Shown here piece after piece: positions 1 to 10,698 of a DNA stretch of 64,000 bases. The stretch comes from Nemertoderma westbladi (Eukaryota > Xenacoelomorpha > Nemertodermatida > Nemertodermatidae). Numbering within the stretch: the first letter of the stretch is position 1; every line of letters begins with the position of its first letter. Below the pieces are notes generated by a model. That model saw nothing but the letters and a program-made list of their open reading frames with translations. It did no database searches and had not been told where the DNA came from. The stretch spans positions 1-64,000 of the forward strand of contig JAUCBJ010007962.1 of the NCBI GenBank assembly GCA_032718475.1. The letters are read 5' to 3'. The position numbers and the translations under genes are program-made.

Positions 1-387
1 GCCCATATATTTTGAATTCTTCCATTTTGTATAGTATGTAGCCCTACCTATGTAATTTTGTATTAGGATATAAGTAGATAGTTCCAGGGTAGCAAGTTCC
101 TGTTGGACCCTGGATGTGGGCTTGCTGTTATTAGCCTTGATGGGCTAGCTATTGGTTTTAATTTTCTCTATAATTGCGCTAAATTAACTTTTGAGCATCG
201 TATTAATAGTACCGCTAAATTAAGCACCGGCAAAATTACCTTATATGGTGACGATTTGAGGGTTTCGGGAGCAATAGGTTCACGATCCGGCTTTCTTATT
301 GGCCTAACTGCTTCCAGGTTGGTCTAATGATAGCTCGGATTGGGGAGCCAATGAGAGAGCGATTGCATCATCCCTCATGAACCACCT

Positions 388-394
388 ATAAATT
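388..394 (+). promoter_or_regulatory. TATA-like box in LTR of A
   Basis: TATAAAT lies in the first quarter of the LTR and is preserved in the 3' copy. It is a plausible core promoter position for U3/R, but no transcription start can be read from sequence alone. Confidence 0.25.
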
Positions 395-974
395 GGCCGT
401 GTTTCTGGTAAATGTAATCATCTTTGTTGTACACTATGTGCTTTGTAATTAATCTCAGTGCTTTCTTTATAATTCTGCATTTCTACCTCTTTTCGATTTT
501 TTCTTACGATGATTCGCTAATTTGACTATTTCTGCTTGTGTTTCTCAATCAACCTCAATGATTACTATAAATTACAATTGGAACTATGATTTCTACCCTT
601 TAGTAAATGGTTCTATGTGATTCTTTTCGACACAATAATCCTACGGGATTCCTTAGACTGTCAGACTGTTTGGTAATTTGAATGCGCCACTATGGTAGCT
701 ATTCATTCTGATGGAGAGCTAAGTTACCGGTAAGTGCGGCGGGCGCATCGGGGGGTTAGCGACGAAGGGAGTGCGGAGGATTCAAGGGCGGGCAGTGCTG
801 GCGAGAGCACTATTGCGGCTAGAAGTTCGTGGTATAGGAACCCAGGTTCGCCGGTACGGTAACTAGGGGGCTGATAATCCAGATTTTGTCTCTATTTGTA
901 GTATTAGATTAGGGGCAGGAATTGGGTTAGTTAGGAAGCTCCAGATGTATCCGGGAGAGACCTGCGTGCCTTAC

Positions 975-1076
975 AATCGTGAGCTAAACTGTAAACTATT
1001 GTTTGTTGAATCGTGAGCTAAACTGTAAACTATTGTTTGTTGAAACGTGAGCTAAACTGTAAACTATTGCTTGTTA
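975..1076 (+). repeat. 34-bp VNTR inside LTR of A, three copies
   Basis: Three 34-bp units containing GTGAGCTAAACTGTAAACTA occupy 975-1008, 1009-1042 and 1043-1076. The 3' LTR carries four units at 31389-31524, so copy number changed after or during insertion. Confidence 0.9.
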
Positions 1077-1790
1077 CGCTGATTGGTGTGTTACTAAAGT
1101 GTGCCTAATAAATCACGAATGCTTAGATAGGTGCTCTTTTCCCTTTGATTGATTTCTATTTCTTAGTTTATGACGAATAGTTACTGATTAGGTCGAAAAA
1201 TAATACAGTATTTTAGGCTGTTACTGGTGCTACCAGTTGTGCGATAAATTAGAATTGCGCATTCTGGAATACTTAGTAATTAGTACGCTGTACATATTTG
1301 TGACTGTAATTAACTAGTAAAATTAAGAATTTTGTACGCAGTATAGCGGAGAGTAGTTAAGGTAGGATTTGGAGTACCGTAACTATTGATTACTTAAATA
1401 TTCTCACATTCACACATTCCGTTAGGGAACCCCAGTCTTTGCGATTAGATGCGATTAGATTAGATTAGAAAAGACGTAATTGTTCACGTGTTTAGCAGTA
1501 AATTAGGCTGTAGGAATACACTCAGAGTGCAAGTCTCTCGCACTCGTTTTAAGTAGCTTAGGGAGCCGATTTTGGGTTTATTGTTTTGGTTATTCCCACA
1601 TGGCTCATATATTCGAACAGTTAGCTCTCTATCGAGTAATTGGTAGAGAAAGGAACAAGAAATTAGCAGGAGCCGTATAAAATTAGTAAATATATTAGCG
1701 AACGGCAGATTAGCGCCATCCAACGGTAAGTAGCGGTTTTGGATTTAGCAACCCTACATTACAAATAATACGCTCCTGATTGCCCTGCTT

Positions 1791-1796
1791 AATAAA
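1791..1796 (+). promoter_or_regulatory. AATAAA polyadenylation signal in LTR
   Basis: AATAAA sits about 50 bases before the LTR end, a normal position for the R/U5 boundary. The same signal is present in the 3' LTR near 32398. Confidence 0.45.
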
Positions 1797-1862
1797 TAGA
1801 GCAATTTGTGTCTTCATTGGTTGGGTCGGGGTAGTTTGTTTAACAGTAAGGCACGCGATATT

Positions 1863-2235
1863 TACTGTTACTTCGTAACAGTAAGGCACGTTTTGTCTGC
1901 TGTAGGCCTACAGCATACAGTAAGACACAGAGTGTATTCTGAGTTAGATCACTGTATTATTTGCCGTTACCTCATAACAGTAAGGTACATTGTTTTGCTA
2001 CAGCGCACAGTAAGACAGAGAGTGTATCCTTAGGCTGTTAAGTAGGATCACTGTACTGCGTACAGTGAAGGCACGTGATTCGCTGTTGCTTGCAACAGCA
2101 TAGAGTGTTTATTAGGCTGTTAAGTTAGATTACTGTCGCATCATTAGTCGCATACAGTAGTACAGTAGTGCATTAGGCTGATTGCTGTACTGCGTACAGT
2201 AGAAAAGACATTTGTTTCACTGTACCGCACACAGT
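1863..2235 (+). other. Array of CTGT...ACAG hairpins in leader of A
   Basis: Directly downstream of the 5' LTR there is a chain of short inverted repeats: TACTGTTAC/GTAACAGTA with loop TTC (1863-1883), the 18-bp palindrome at 1898-1915, CACTGTAC/GTACAGTG with loop TGC (2049-2067), GCTGTTGC/GCAACAGC (2082-2099), TACTGT/ACAGTA (from 2131), CTGTAC/GTACAG with loop TGC (2185-2199) and ACTGT/ACAGT (2218-2234). Stem sequences differ while pairing is kept. TTAGGCYGTTA motifs recur between them. The position matches where retroelements carry packaging or dimerisation signals, but that role is inference. Confidence 0.7.
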
Positions 2236-3140
2236 ATTCATTAGGCCGTTAGGTTAGTGTACTGTTTTACTTATTGTACTGCGCACAGTGGATGTACGGT
2301 TGTGTGTTTACTAATCGCAAATACAGCAGTTCATTAGGCCGTTAGGGCAAGTTGTAAGTTTTGAAAATTTTAGCTAGGTTTGTGAGAATTCAGTTTTGGT
2401 CAAAATTATTTAGTGATAAAATCTTAGAGTTTTGTACCGGTATGTTGGATAACCGCTTAGTTATTTTATACCATCTGGAGATACATGGCAAGATGGAACT
2501 TCTGAGTTTGGGGTTCGTGTGGGTCTGCGGGTTCGGTTTGCAATCAGCGAAGTGCCTGAACCTTTGGATGCGGACGTGGAATCTCACAGCAAACAAGGTT
2601 GGTTGTTCTGTTGGCACCATTGTGTTTGTGGAAGCAGTAAAAAATTACCGGTTGTTTAACTGCGAAGCTGAACTCAATTTATTAGTTAGGTTAGTTAGGT
2701 TTAGCCGGCCATGGTTTTTGAATTGCTCGAGTTAGAGAGAGAGTTAGAGAGAGTCGCAACCCGAAGATGTAGCCACGCGCTAGTGGATACATATAATATT
2801 TGAAATTAAAATTGCGTTAATTAGAGCTATATGTGTAGAGTTAGAAATATTTGGGTGGCAAGTTCATTTTGAATATTTTGTATTAGATTCAAAATTATTT
2901 TGTGTCATACCGGTATTTAAATGCTATATAATAGCTATAGAATAATATTTTTGTTTAAATATTGTACTGGTATTTGCTATAACCATATCCTATTAAATTC
3001 ACAATATTGCATTGTGAATTTATTTTGACATTTTGGACCAACAAATTATTTGACAATTAATTTAATCGTATTTTCGATTAAATTATATATATCTCGAATT
3101 TTTGCGAGATTTAGCCGGAAGGCAAAACATTATTTAGACT
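2236..3140 (+). other. Remaining 5' leader of element A
   Basis: AT-rich untranslated stretch. It has a further weak hairpin near 2275, several CATACCGGTATTT-type motifs near 2440 and 2909, and no recognisable gene. A 124-codon open frame at 2361-2735 resembles nothing I know and is probably chance. Confidence 0.5.
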
Positions 3141-3438
3141 ATGAGTGTCTCAGACAAAGAGGCACTAGAGGACAGCTATGAGACAGCGGCTGGACCGCCG
3201 ACCGACGATAGCACTAGCATTACTGTTGACGACAATGCCGACTATGACGACGCAGCGAGTGACGCTGACGTAAGTGAACAGGAGGACGAGACAGTAACTA
3301 GTGAGGAAGAGCAACCAGTATAAGTAATAGTATTAGGATCCCCTACCACTACTGTAAGGAAGGATTGTACAGCAGCCCGACCAGAGGTGAGTGATAGGGA
3401 GGGTAGTGTAGCAGAAGTGAGAGCCCGGAGCCCGGTTT

Positions 3439-3456
3439 CCAGACCTGTGGGTATGG
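3439..3456 (+). other. Palindromic hairpin motif, copy 1
   Basis: CCAGACCTGTGGGTATGG, a diverged member of the CCAAACCYGYGGGTTTGG family, with outer CGG and CCG arms. It lies in the gag frame and starts at codon position 2. Confidence 0.55.
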
Positions 3457-4301
3457 TAAGTGCCGTGGTCCCAGCGGCTATAAGGAGTACCCGTAGTTCC
3501 CGAAATAATCCTTCAACTCCACCAAGTGTAAGTCAGGTAAGCGAGAGAGAATTAGACATCGCGATAAAGAAGAAACTTCGCGCGCATGCCGGACATATAA
3601 CTCAGACGGCGGATAAGGTAAGGAAGATGCTAGCCGACTCAGGTAACATCGGAAGGGAAGGGTTAGTAGAGATTAGAAAGGGATACAACTCAGCGTTATT
3701 CAAGCAGACGGAGGAGCTTGCTGTCCTAGCGAAAAGAGCAGTGGAGTCTCAGTCGAGCGACGTGGCAACGAGGGTTTATGATAGGATTTTAGCAGCCTTG
3801 TTAGAGCACCGCGCGTTATCGGAGCGATTTCGACGAGTTAGGACGGAGAACTGGTTGCTATGGGCATCACAAGTGCAGGCGACTCAGGTGAGTGATGCAG
3901 AGTCGAGAAACTTAGTGGAGCATGAAGAGACGCAGGATAAAGAAGAGCGCCGGTATCAGAGGGAAGTTACTAGCTGGCTGATGCAGAGTGGAGTGGTGGT
4001 ACCAGGCCAGGTGCTACCGACGACGGAGAACATCCAACAGAGGACGTTAACTCCACCCGATAGCGCATCCAGAGACAGTGGCGATTCCCAGGTTAGTCAC
4101 GCGCGAGGGAAGGTTATATGTGCTAGATCCCTCGTTTCTCACAACTCGGCGGAGGAGAGAAGACACCGACTGGACGAACAGCAGGCGGAAGTTTTGCGTG
4201 CATCGGAAGCACGGAAGGAAGCCGAGGGGGAACGGGAGCGCACACGTAAGTTAGACGCAAAGTTGCGAGAGTTGGAAGACAAAGGTAAGCGTGCGCATGC
4301 G

Positions 4302-4499
4302 GAACGCGAACGGAAGGAACGCGAACTCCAACTAGAACGCGAACGGAAGGAATGCGAACTCCAACTAGAACGCGAACGGAAGGAACGCGAACTCCAACTA
4401 GAACGCGAACAGAAGGAACGCGAACTCCAACTAGAACGCGAACAGAAAGAACGCGAACTCGAACTTGAACGCGAACGCAAGGAACGCGAACTCAAGATC
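4302..4499 (+). repeat. 33-bp tandem repeats encoding 11-residue coiled-coil units
   Basis: Six 33-bp units each encode ERERKERELQL or a close variant. The 11-residue period is a hendecad, one of the periodicities that support coiled coils. Element B has a separate 33-bp array in the same part of its gag. Confidence 0.9.
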
Positions 4500-4975
4500 G
4501 AGAAGGAGCGACAGAGTATAAAGCGAAGGCGCGACTGGAAGAAGAGAGCGCAGCGAGACGAGCGAGGGAAGAAGAAGAACGTAAACTGGCACAGTTAGAA
4601 AGTGCGAGATTACATTTAGAGAGCGAAGAACGGACCAGGAAGGTGAATGAAATCGCCGAGAAGGGGATGCGAATGATCGAAGAATGTGGGGCGAGTGTAG
4701 GTACTGAGTTGCAAGAACTGTTCGCACTGCAGAAGGCCGAACAGGAAGCGAGAACTCCGACTATACGCGAGTCAACGACGACCAGAATTCCTATACCTGG
4801 TCCAGCTATTACGAGTACACGGATCGCTAAACAGTTCTCTACATATCGCACGCCGGTTGGTATTAGTGCTTCACCCATCGCTCAGGATCCACATCATCAG
4901 AACACCGTACCACTACATACAGAACGAGACGAAGAAGTGTTTAGAGAAACTCCGACGGGCCGAGTATTGGGCGAA

Positions 4976-4993
4976 CTGAACCCGCGGGTTTGG
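4976..4993 (+). other. Palindromic hairpin motif, copy 2
   Basis: CTGAACCCGCGGGTTTGG with outer GCG (4971-4973) and CGC (4998-5000). The two changed bases still pair as G-U in RNA. It starts at codon position 1 of the gag frame. Confidence 0.65.
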
Positions 4994-5031
4994 AATACGC
5001 GGACGGAGCGCCGACCCAGTTCGACGGAGAA

Positions 5032-5051
5032 CTTCCGGGTTAAACCGGAAG
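5032..5051 (+). other. Unrelated hairpin in gag of A
   Basis: CTTCCGGGTTAAACCGGAAG: 7-bp stem CTTCCGG/CCGGAAG with a 6-base centre, close to hairpin copy 2. Confidence 0.5.
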
Positions 5052-5428
5052 AGGGATTATATGAGAGACAGCGGATTACTCAGATAGAGCCGACTATACA
5101 ACAGAACCCTAGCCAGGAATTTATTACGAGGGATGAGTTAAGTGCTAGTTTAGCGCAAGCTATATCGCCGCACATCCAACCTATAACGGACATGCTTAGT
5201 AACCTACGGTTAAAGGAAGCAGCCCAGGTAAGAAGTAATTCTAATCCTAGCAGGCCTGAGTCAGATAAAGTCCAACCTAGTCAACGAGTACGTATATCGG
5301 AGGCAACTATACCACATAGACCTCAGGTAAGGATGCCTGTCCCGAATATCCATAATCCCGATTTCGAAAATTCGGCGGAAATATTTATACAAGAAGCATG
5401 GGTGCCTAAGGAGGTGAGTTCTCTATAA

Positions 5429-6302
5429 GTGTGCCCAAAACAGGTGGCGGCGGACTCGTGAGGGTCTGGGGACACGTTAAATCCAAATGCTTCTTGTATA
5501 GTGCAAGGGAGATACTGAAGGCCCTCGTGTCTGACGAACCATGAATCGACATGGTGCCGTGGTACCGTCTAGTCGGCCTGTTGCCGTACTGCCAGTCCTG
5601 TACACAGTAGGGGTGGTGGCATGGCGTGATTTGTGGTTCATGTGGTGTGAACTGTGATTTGTATGTGGGCGACCAGTGGCAGTTAGCTTTGGGGCTTGGA
5701 TGTGTGCCATTGACCGTCAGCTGTTCCGCTTTTTGATACTATATGTTATTATCTCCATGTTCAGCTGATTGGTCTTTGGAGTGTGTTTAGGTCTGAGATG
5801 AGCTTTCTGTTGCTGTGGGTATGTGAGTACACGTGATTGTATGTATGGCCACTGCGAGTGAGTATGGGAACCCTTGCCAGTTGGTCCAGACGCCGCTGGT
5901 ATTAGTAGGACCATATCTTTACTGCGCCCCAGCATACTTTGTGCACACAGGTTATTTTACCCTGACGGTAAAATAAAGTACTCTCGACTATCTCTTTCGC
6001 GATGTCTCTAGTCGATACAACTATTCCCTCTCAATTTTGTCTTTCCCGATTTTGACCCCGATTTTGTCTTTCCCGATTATGTCATCTGTGTGTGCATGGT
6101 ATGTGTCCGATTTTGTGTTTACCGTTGTGTACTTGATATTGTGAACATCTGTTGAGTACACGTGTACAGCGACTGGTAAGTGGTTACTTGTTCCTAGCTT
6201 TCAAGCTAGTCAGTATTGTTTGCGGAACTTATTTCCCTTCAATACTGCCGGCGAGGCGGGTGAAAACGTGTCAATATTCCATGTTGGGTAGCGCAAGCCC
6301 GC
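5429..6302 (+). other. Non-gag interlude in element A, LTR-like
   Basis: Gag coding character stops at 5428 and resumes near 6660. The stretch carries a 14-bp inverted repeat (5386-5399 with 5487-5500) and a hairpin with a 10-bp stem that includes AATAAA (5952-5976). A 7-bp stem TCGACTA/TAGTCGA follows soon after it. T-rich repeats of the type GATTTTGTCTTTCCC follow. This looks like regulatory or LTR-derived sequence inserted into gag. I could not find matching target duplications, so its origin is open. An intron starting at the GAG|GTGAGT at 5412 is a weaker alternative. Confidence 0.35.
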
Positions 6303-7221
6303 TTGGGACAAGACCGTCGGTTAGGCCCAAGGGCGACCTTGGTGCTTGATCGCTATCGACTGGTCCACCCGCCGGTTGACTCTCTGAGTTGGCTCAATGT
6401 ACAGTCAGGCCACAGTAAGTTGACAGTAGCCGCCCATCTGGCTACACATTCGACGAGCTGTGCCGGTGTGATCGGGGGACCGAAAACAGAACCCGGGAAG
6501 CATCGGGCCACCCTCCGGCCCGGTCTGATAATAACATCAGTCAGACTGGCCCCAGGGGTGGTGGAAAGGTGTCCGCCTCGTGGGTGCGCCTCCGGGAGGA
6601 GCCCAGAAGGACACAAGTGCAGGGCCTCGGCACACAAACCAACGCGAGCGCTAAGGACTGACACAGACTCAAGTGATGAAGAGGAAGAAATGAGACGTCA
6701 GAAGTCCCGAAACTATAAGGAAAGAATGACCGACGCGGAGCAGGTAAGTTCAAATCCCCGGGAAAGGATCAGACTTAATAACCCTGCGGAACTAAACCAT
6801 TTGTTAACCCGGAACGACGCAACCCTTAGGGACATAGGTAAGTTTGCTGCTAGGCAAGGACTGCCGACGCAACAACCCCAGAAGTTTATGGGCAACCATA
6901 AACATTGGAGAACTTTCAAAACCTATGTCGACGAACAGCTAACCAACAGCACCTTTACTCCCAATGAGAAGTTCAACTATTTGCTTCAAATGCTCCATCG
7001 AGAACCTAGAGCCATTGCTGACAACTTCGTTGGCAATGAAAGAGCATTCGAGTTGGCAATGAAGACGCTTAGCGACATCTACGGGAATAAAACCAAGATG
7101 GCATAGTGGAAGACTTGGGTAAGGGCGGAAGGATTACAACTCCGTTAGAGCTGTTGAACTTAGCAAACGCGATTTCGAACGCATTAGACATCTTGAGGAC
7201 GGTGAATCTACCTCATCATGG
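6303..7221 (+). pseudogene. gag: Gag core (DUF1759-like) of element A, first half
   Basis: The frame is open from 6303, but only the part from about 6660 looks like Gag: an acidic DSSDEEEE patch, then the Pao-type core with a PQKFMGNHKHWRTF segment and LLQML. This resembles the usual F-x-G-x3-x-W-x-x-F start of DUF1759 in BEL/Pao gags. The frame ends at 7106, and the domain continues in the next frame (VEDLGKGG onward) up to the insertion of element B at 7221. With one copy of the target duplication removed, the reading frame joins 7221 directly to 19794. The sequence before 6660 is GC-rich and resembles nothing known. Confidence 0.75.
7217..7221. repeat. Target-site duplication of element B, left copy
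   Basis: CATGG directly before the left LTR of B (TGTAAAAGC). It is identical to 19789-19793 after the right LTR. A 5-bp duplication is usual for BEL/Pao integrases. Confidence 0.95.
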
Positions 7222-8461
7222 TGTAAAAGCTTCTGTGGGATATAACTGGCCCCTTTGCTTCGCAATCCAGTTTCCCCCCAGGCGCTGGAATACTCTAAAA
7301 GGTTCTCTAACTGTATATATATTCCCCTCGCCCGCAAGGTACCATTACAGGTATTTTAACAGACATAAAAGTCATTCTTCTATATACGTGCTTTGGCGGA
7401 CATGGTAAGGCAAAAAACCCGCAATGCACCAAATGCCTTTACACGGCTTGGCCTTGATGATTCAGATTGCGACATCTAGCAGCTGGTTGCTGGCATGGAA
7501 ACAGCCATTGGACGCATGGTTCTTTGTTTGGCTTGAGCCAATCAGAGCGATTTCTTCTGTCGACGTGTAGATATTCGGCCGATGATACTAGAAGTGTTCA
7601 GTCTTACTGTTTTTGTGATACTGTTGTGTTCCTTCTATCTAGGCCAGGAACACCGGCTCTAGAGTCAATTCGTTTCAGACTTTAGAAGAAACATTAGTAG
7701 GCTTAAGATTATAGAGCGTATAACTGTTATCAGTGCAACACGGCACATACATTGTCATATCATATCTTAACCTACCGTCTTAATGCTGTTTACTGTTGTG
7801 TTTTGATTGAATATTATTTGGAGAACATTTATAAAGAACCCAAATTTCCCAATTTTCTTGATACACTACAGGTTAGAGAGACGGGTTATATATAGCGATT
7901 GCGACTTATATTATTGTGGTTTGTAGTGAATTTAATGCTATTTGATAAGCACTACATGAGTCCGTTGCTGTTCTCTTTATATATGATAAAATTCATTGAC
8001 GGTCGGCAAATTAGTGAGCAGTATTGTGTTTTACCGGTAGTGTGCATGATTGTGACTGATAACTAAGCATTTTCTAAAGAATGCGCCTCATACGTGAATC
8101 ATAAGCCTTACCGACTTGCCGTTGTGATTAGTATAAGTCATATCTCTGTTTACCTAGATAGAGCGCCACGTCCTAAAGGAACTGTTAATATTTCCCGAAA
8201 GTGAATAATATTAGTCAGAAATTATTTATTAACGATCAATCGAATAATACAATAGGCTTACACTGCAATAATAATCTAAGCCCTCAGAATCCAGTCTCCC
8301 GGGTATATCCAGCGGGTGAATGGACGCGCACTAGGCTGGCTTCTGCTATTGTTGTGTTTATTGGTATTAAATATTTGTCAACTTCTAAAGTCTATTTATA
8401 AACCAAAAGACATATAAATTTTGGCAGGTTAAACTGCTAAAGGTCTTCAAAAGCGCGTACA
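7222..8461 (+). repeat. 5' LTR of element B
   Basis: Begins TGTAAAAGC and ends GCGCGTACA. It is 1240 bp, the same length as the 3' LTR, with about ten substitutions that are mostly transitions. No TGG-type primer site follows at 8462. Confidence 0.95.
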
Positions 8462-8527
8462 ATAACAGTTATTGTCTTTATTGCAGTAAGCAATAAAGTT
8501 GAAAGTACCGGTCGACCGGTAAACCTG

Positions 8528-8658
8528 AACCGGTACTTCTGTAGGTCAGTAGGCCCAACTGCCAGAACCGGTACTGCCGTAGGTCCGTAGGTCCAACTGC
8601 CAGAACCGGTACTTCTGTAGGTCCGTAGGCCCAACTGTCCTAACCGGTACTTCCAGTA
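8528..8658 (+). repeat. 38-bp tandem repeat in leader of B
   Basis: Three units (8528-8565, 8566-8603, 8604-8641) plus a partial fourth. Each starts AACCGGTACT and contains GTAGGTCCGTAGGCCCAACT or a close variant. Confidence 0.9.
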
Positions 8659-8835
8659 TAAGTACATTAGTATTATTCGATTTTGATTATTGTATACCGG
8701 TAGGTCTTAGTATTTAATCAGGGACTGCAGCCCTGGTTCTTTATTGAGATTTTACCTATTTCTGTCGGTTTTATTTACATGTAAGTTAATATTGAGCTGA
8801 AGACGTGTAAGTCTGCTCAGATTGTTCAGATAATT

Positions 8836-9411
8836 GTAGGCCGGACTGTTGTTAGATTGTTGTTGGGTTTGGAGAGATTACGGCGTGTGTAGAGTTTGTC
8901 CGATAGAGTGCCAGTTAGTAAGTTGGGGCAGCCATAGCTGTAAGGTCAATCCCCTCTTAAAGAATAAGTCGTACTACCGTGTTAGAACGCATACTAACTA
9001 ACCATTTTGGAATCTGCACATACTGTAGTTTATTTAGGCTTGACAGTATTCTGCCAACGTTTTGGCCTGTGTTTGTTTGTGTGGTCTGTTCAGGTACCGT
9101 AATAGTTATTACTCAGATATTTTGTAGGCTGGATTGTTGTCTAGCTATTATTAGGTCTGAAGAGATTGCTGCGTGTGTAGAGTTTGTCCGATAGAGTGCC
9201 AGTTAGTAAGTTGGGGCAGCCATAGCTGTAAGGTCAATCCCCTCTTAAAGAATAAGTCGTACTACCGTGTTAGAACGCATACTAACTAACCATTTTGGAA
9301 TCTACACATACTGTAGTTTATTTAGGCTTGGTGGTAGTCTGCCAGCGTTTGGTTTGTATTTTGTTTGAGTATTCTGTACGGGTAGCGTAATATTTATTAT
9401 TCAGAGTTTAT
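8836..9411 (+). repeat. 288-bp tandem duplication in leader of B
   Basis: Unit 8836-9123 is repeated as 9124-9411. The central 110 bases (from AGAGTTTGTCCGATAG, at 8891 and 9179) are nearly identical and the edges are more diverged. Confidence 0.9.
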
Positions 9412-10698
9412 GCGATTATTCGCAACATTCATGTCCCCAAGTTTATTCCTACAGTAATTGTGTTTGTTACACATACCGTTATAGTTAAATTAACCCCGGT
9501 ACTACACGAGCTGCTTGGCGTAGGAAAAGACTGGTGACTTTGTGCTTCGGTCACTCCAGCAGATGCCGTGGTTCTTTTAACTGTTCAAGTATATTTAACT
9601 ACTGATTATTTGTTGTACCAGTACTTGTACCTAATTTAGGGTTTAGTGTACAGTGCTTTCCGAGGTAATTAGTGTGTAGGCAGTATATTTGTGTTGTAAA
9701 GTGGTTAATAGGCACGCTGGATCTGGTAGTCCGCGGTAATTAACTTCTAGGTAGGAACACTCCGTGATACATAACGTAGTACCTATAGCGATACGGTTAT
9801 AGGTCGTCAGGCGGTGGTATTTTCCTATCTGGACAACGCAGTGTATTTACTACTACTTATTATTTTCAAATACCGTAGTACCCTGTCCGTTGTAATAACC
9901 AGAATTCTAACCCTTTGTTAGGCTGGTTTGTAGACTTCCTGTAAAATTACCCTAAAATTTCGTACGTAATATTTTTGTTGTGTTTAATTAGAGATTTAAT
10001 CTCACCCGTATCGTAAGTAATTTGTAGTATTAAGTAACTTAGGTAAATTAGAATTATCTGTTTTAGTGTCCCATAGGTAGCACTTCACTGAGAGCGCACA
10101 GCTTCTGTGTAGTGACTCCCCCAGAAATAATAACATTATTATTTCAAATATTGACAAAACCCCTTTTAAACGGGTATATATCTATTATAAATCAACTCAA
10201 ACGATTTATAAATAGTAGGCCTGCCATACAACAACTAGGTCTCAAAATCAGTTGGACTACTGCTTAAATAACGGTAACAAAGTAAGTTAAAGTAACCAAG
10301 TAACCCTAAAATATTCAGAAATTCAATTATTCTAAATTAATTGACATACCGGTATTTACCATAGGCTTCTTATATTTATTTCTATAAATTTGAGCTGAAA
10401 TCATACCGGTACTCTGTAATTAATTCTAGTCCATAATTATACTTATATATACTATCAGTGTAAGCTGTATACCGGTATTCACGATAGGCCTATTATATAT
10501 TTATATATATTTGTGCTAAAATTAGATACCGGTACTCTGTGACAAACCTAGTTTACAATACTTATATATACTATAAGTGTATACCGGTATTCTAATATAC
10601 TGTAATAAATTAACGGTACTAGGCCAACGGTCATACTGAATTACTAGACTTGCTTTAACTGAAACTATAGCAGTAGACATTCAACTGTATAGCTAAAC
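9412..10698 (+). other. Remaining leader of B with a TACCGGTA-bearing duplication
   Basis: No coding sequence is recognised. At 10348-10583 two diverged copies of about 115-125 bp each carry ATACCGGTATT, then ATACCGGTACTCTGT, then CTTATATATACTAT. This is close to the gag start and may be leader structure. Confidence 0.6.

Larger units (their letters stand above)
1..1845 (+). repeat. 5' LTR of element A (first 6 bases outside window)
   Basis: It matches 30416-32452 nearly base for base. The 3' copy begins TGAAAC just before the homology, so 6 bases of this LTR lie left of the window. It ends in TTTAACA at 1845, where homology stops abruptly. Compared with the 3' LTR it lacks about 150 bp near 1387 and has three rather than four 34-bp repeats. 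No TGG-type primer binding site directly follows the end, so the priming tRNA is not identified. Confidence 0.9.
3141..5428 (+). pseudogene. gag: Gag N-terminal coiled-coil region of element A, broken
   Basis: The frame opens at 3141 with an acidic N-terminus rich in D, E and S. It is cut by an in-frame TAA at 3321-3323, then continues in the same frame to 4598. Residues K/R/E dominate from about 4140 and form a long charged coiled coil that includes six 11-residue repeats (4302-4499). Near 4515 the coil moves to another frame without losing its E/R/K character (4643-5428), so a single-base indel is likely. The Q/P/S-rich end resembles a linker before the Gag core. BEL/Pao gag proteins often carry such a coiled coil before the DUF1759-type domain. 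The many QVS/QVR residue pairs are encoded by CAG GTA AG codons. Confidence 0.75.

Noticed and set aside
103-327. 74-codon open frame near the start of the LTR of A, repeated at 30518-30742
   Set aside because: It is present in both LTRs only because the LTRs are identical. No motif, no codon signal, and it lies upstream of the likely transcription start.
1846-1863. tRNA primer binding site of A (and 8462-8480 of B)
   Set aside because: Neither position begins with TGG or matches a tRNA 3' end that I can recognise.
2361-2735. 124-codon frame in the leader of A
   Set aside because: No similarity to any domain I know, opposite-strand frame of similar length, AT-rich leader context.
4139-4495. 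Minus-strand S/R-rich frame opposite the coiled coil of A
   Set aside because: Antisense shadow of the 33-bp GAACGCGAA repeats; the same happens opposite 11905-12069 in B.
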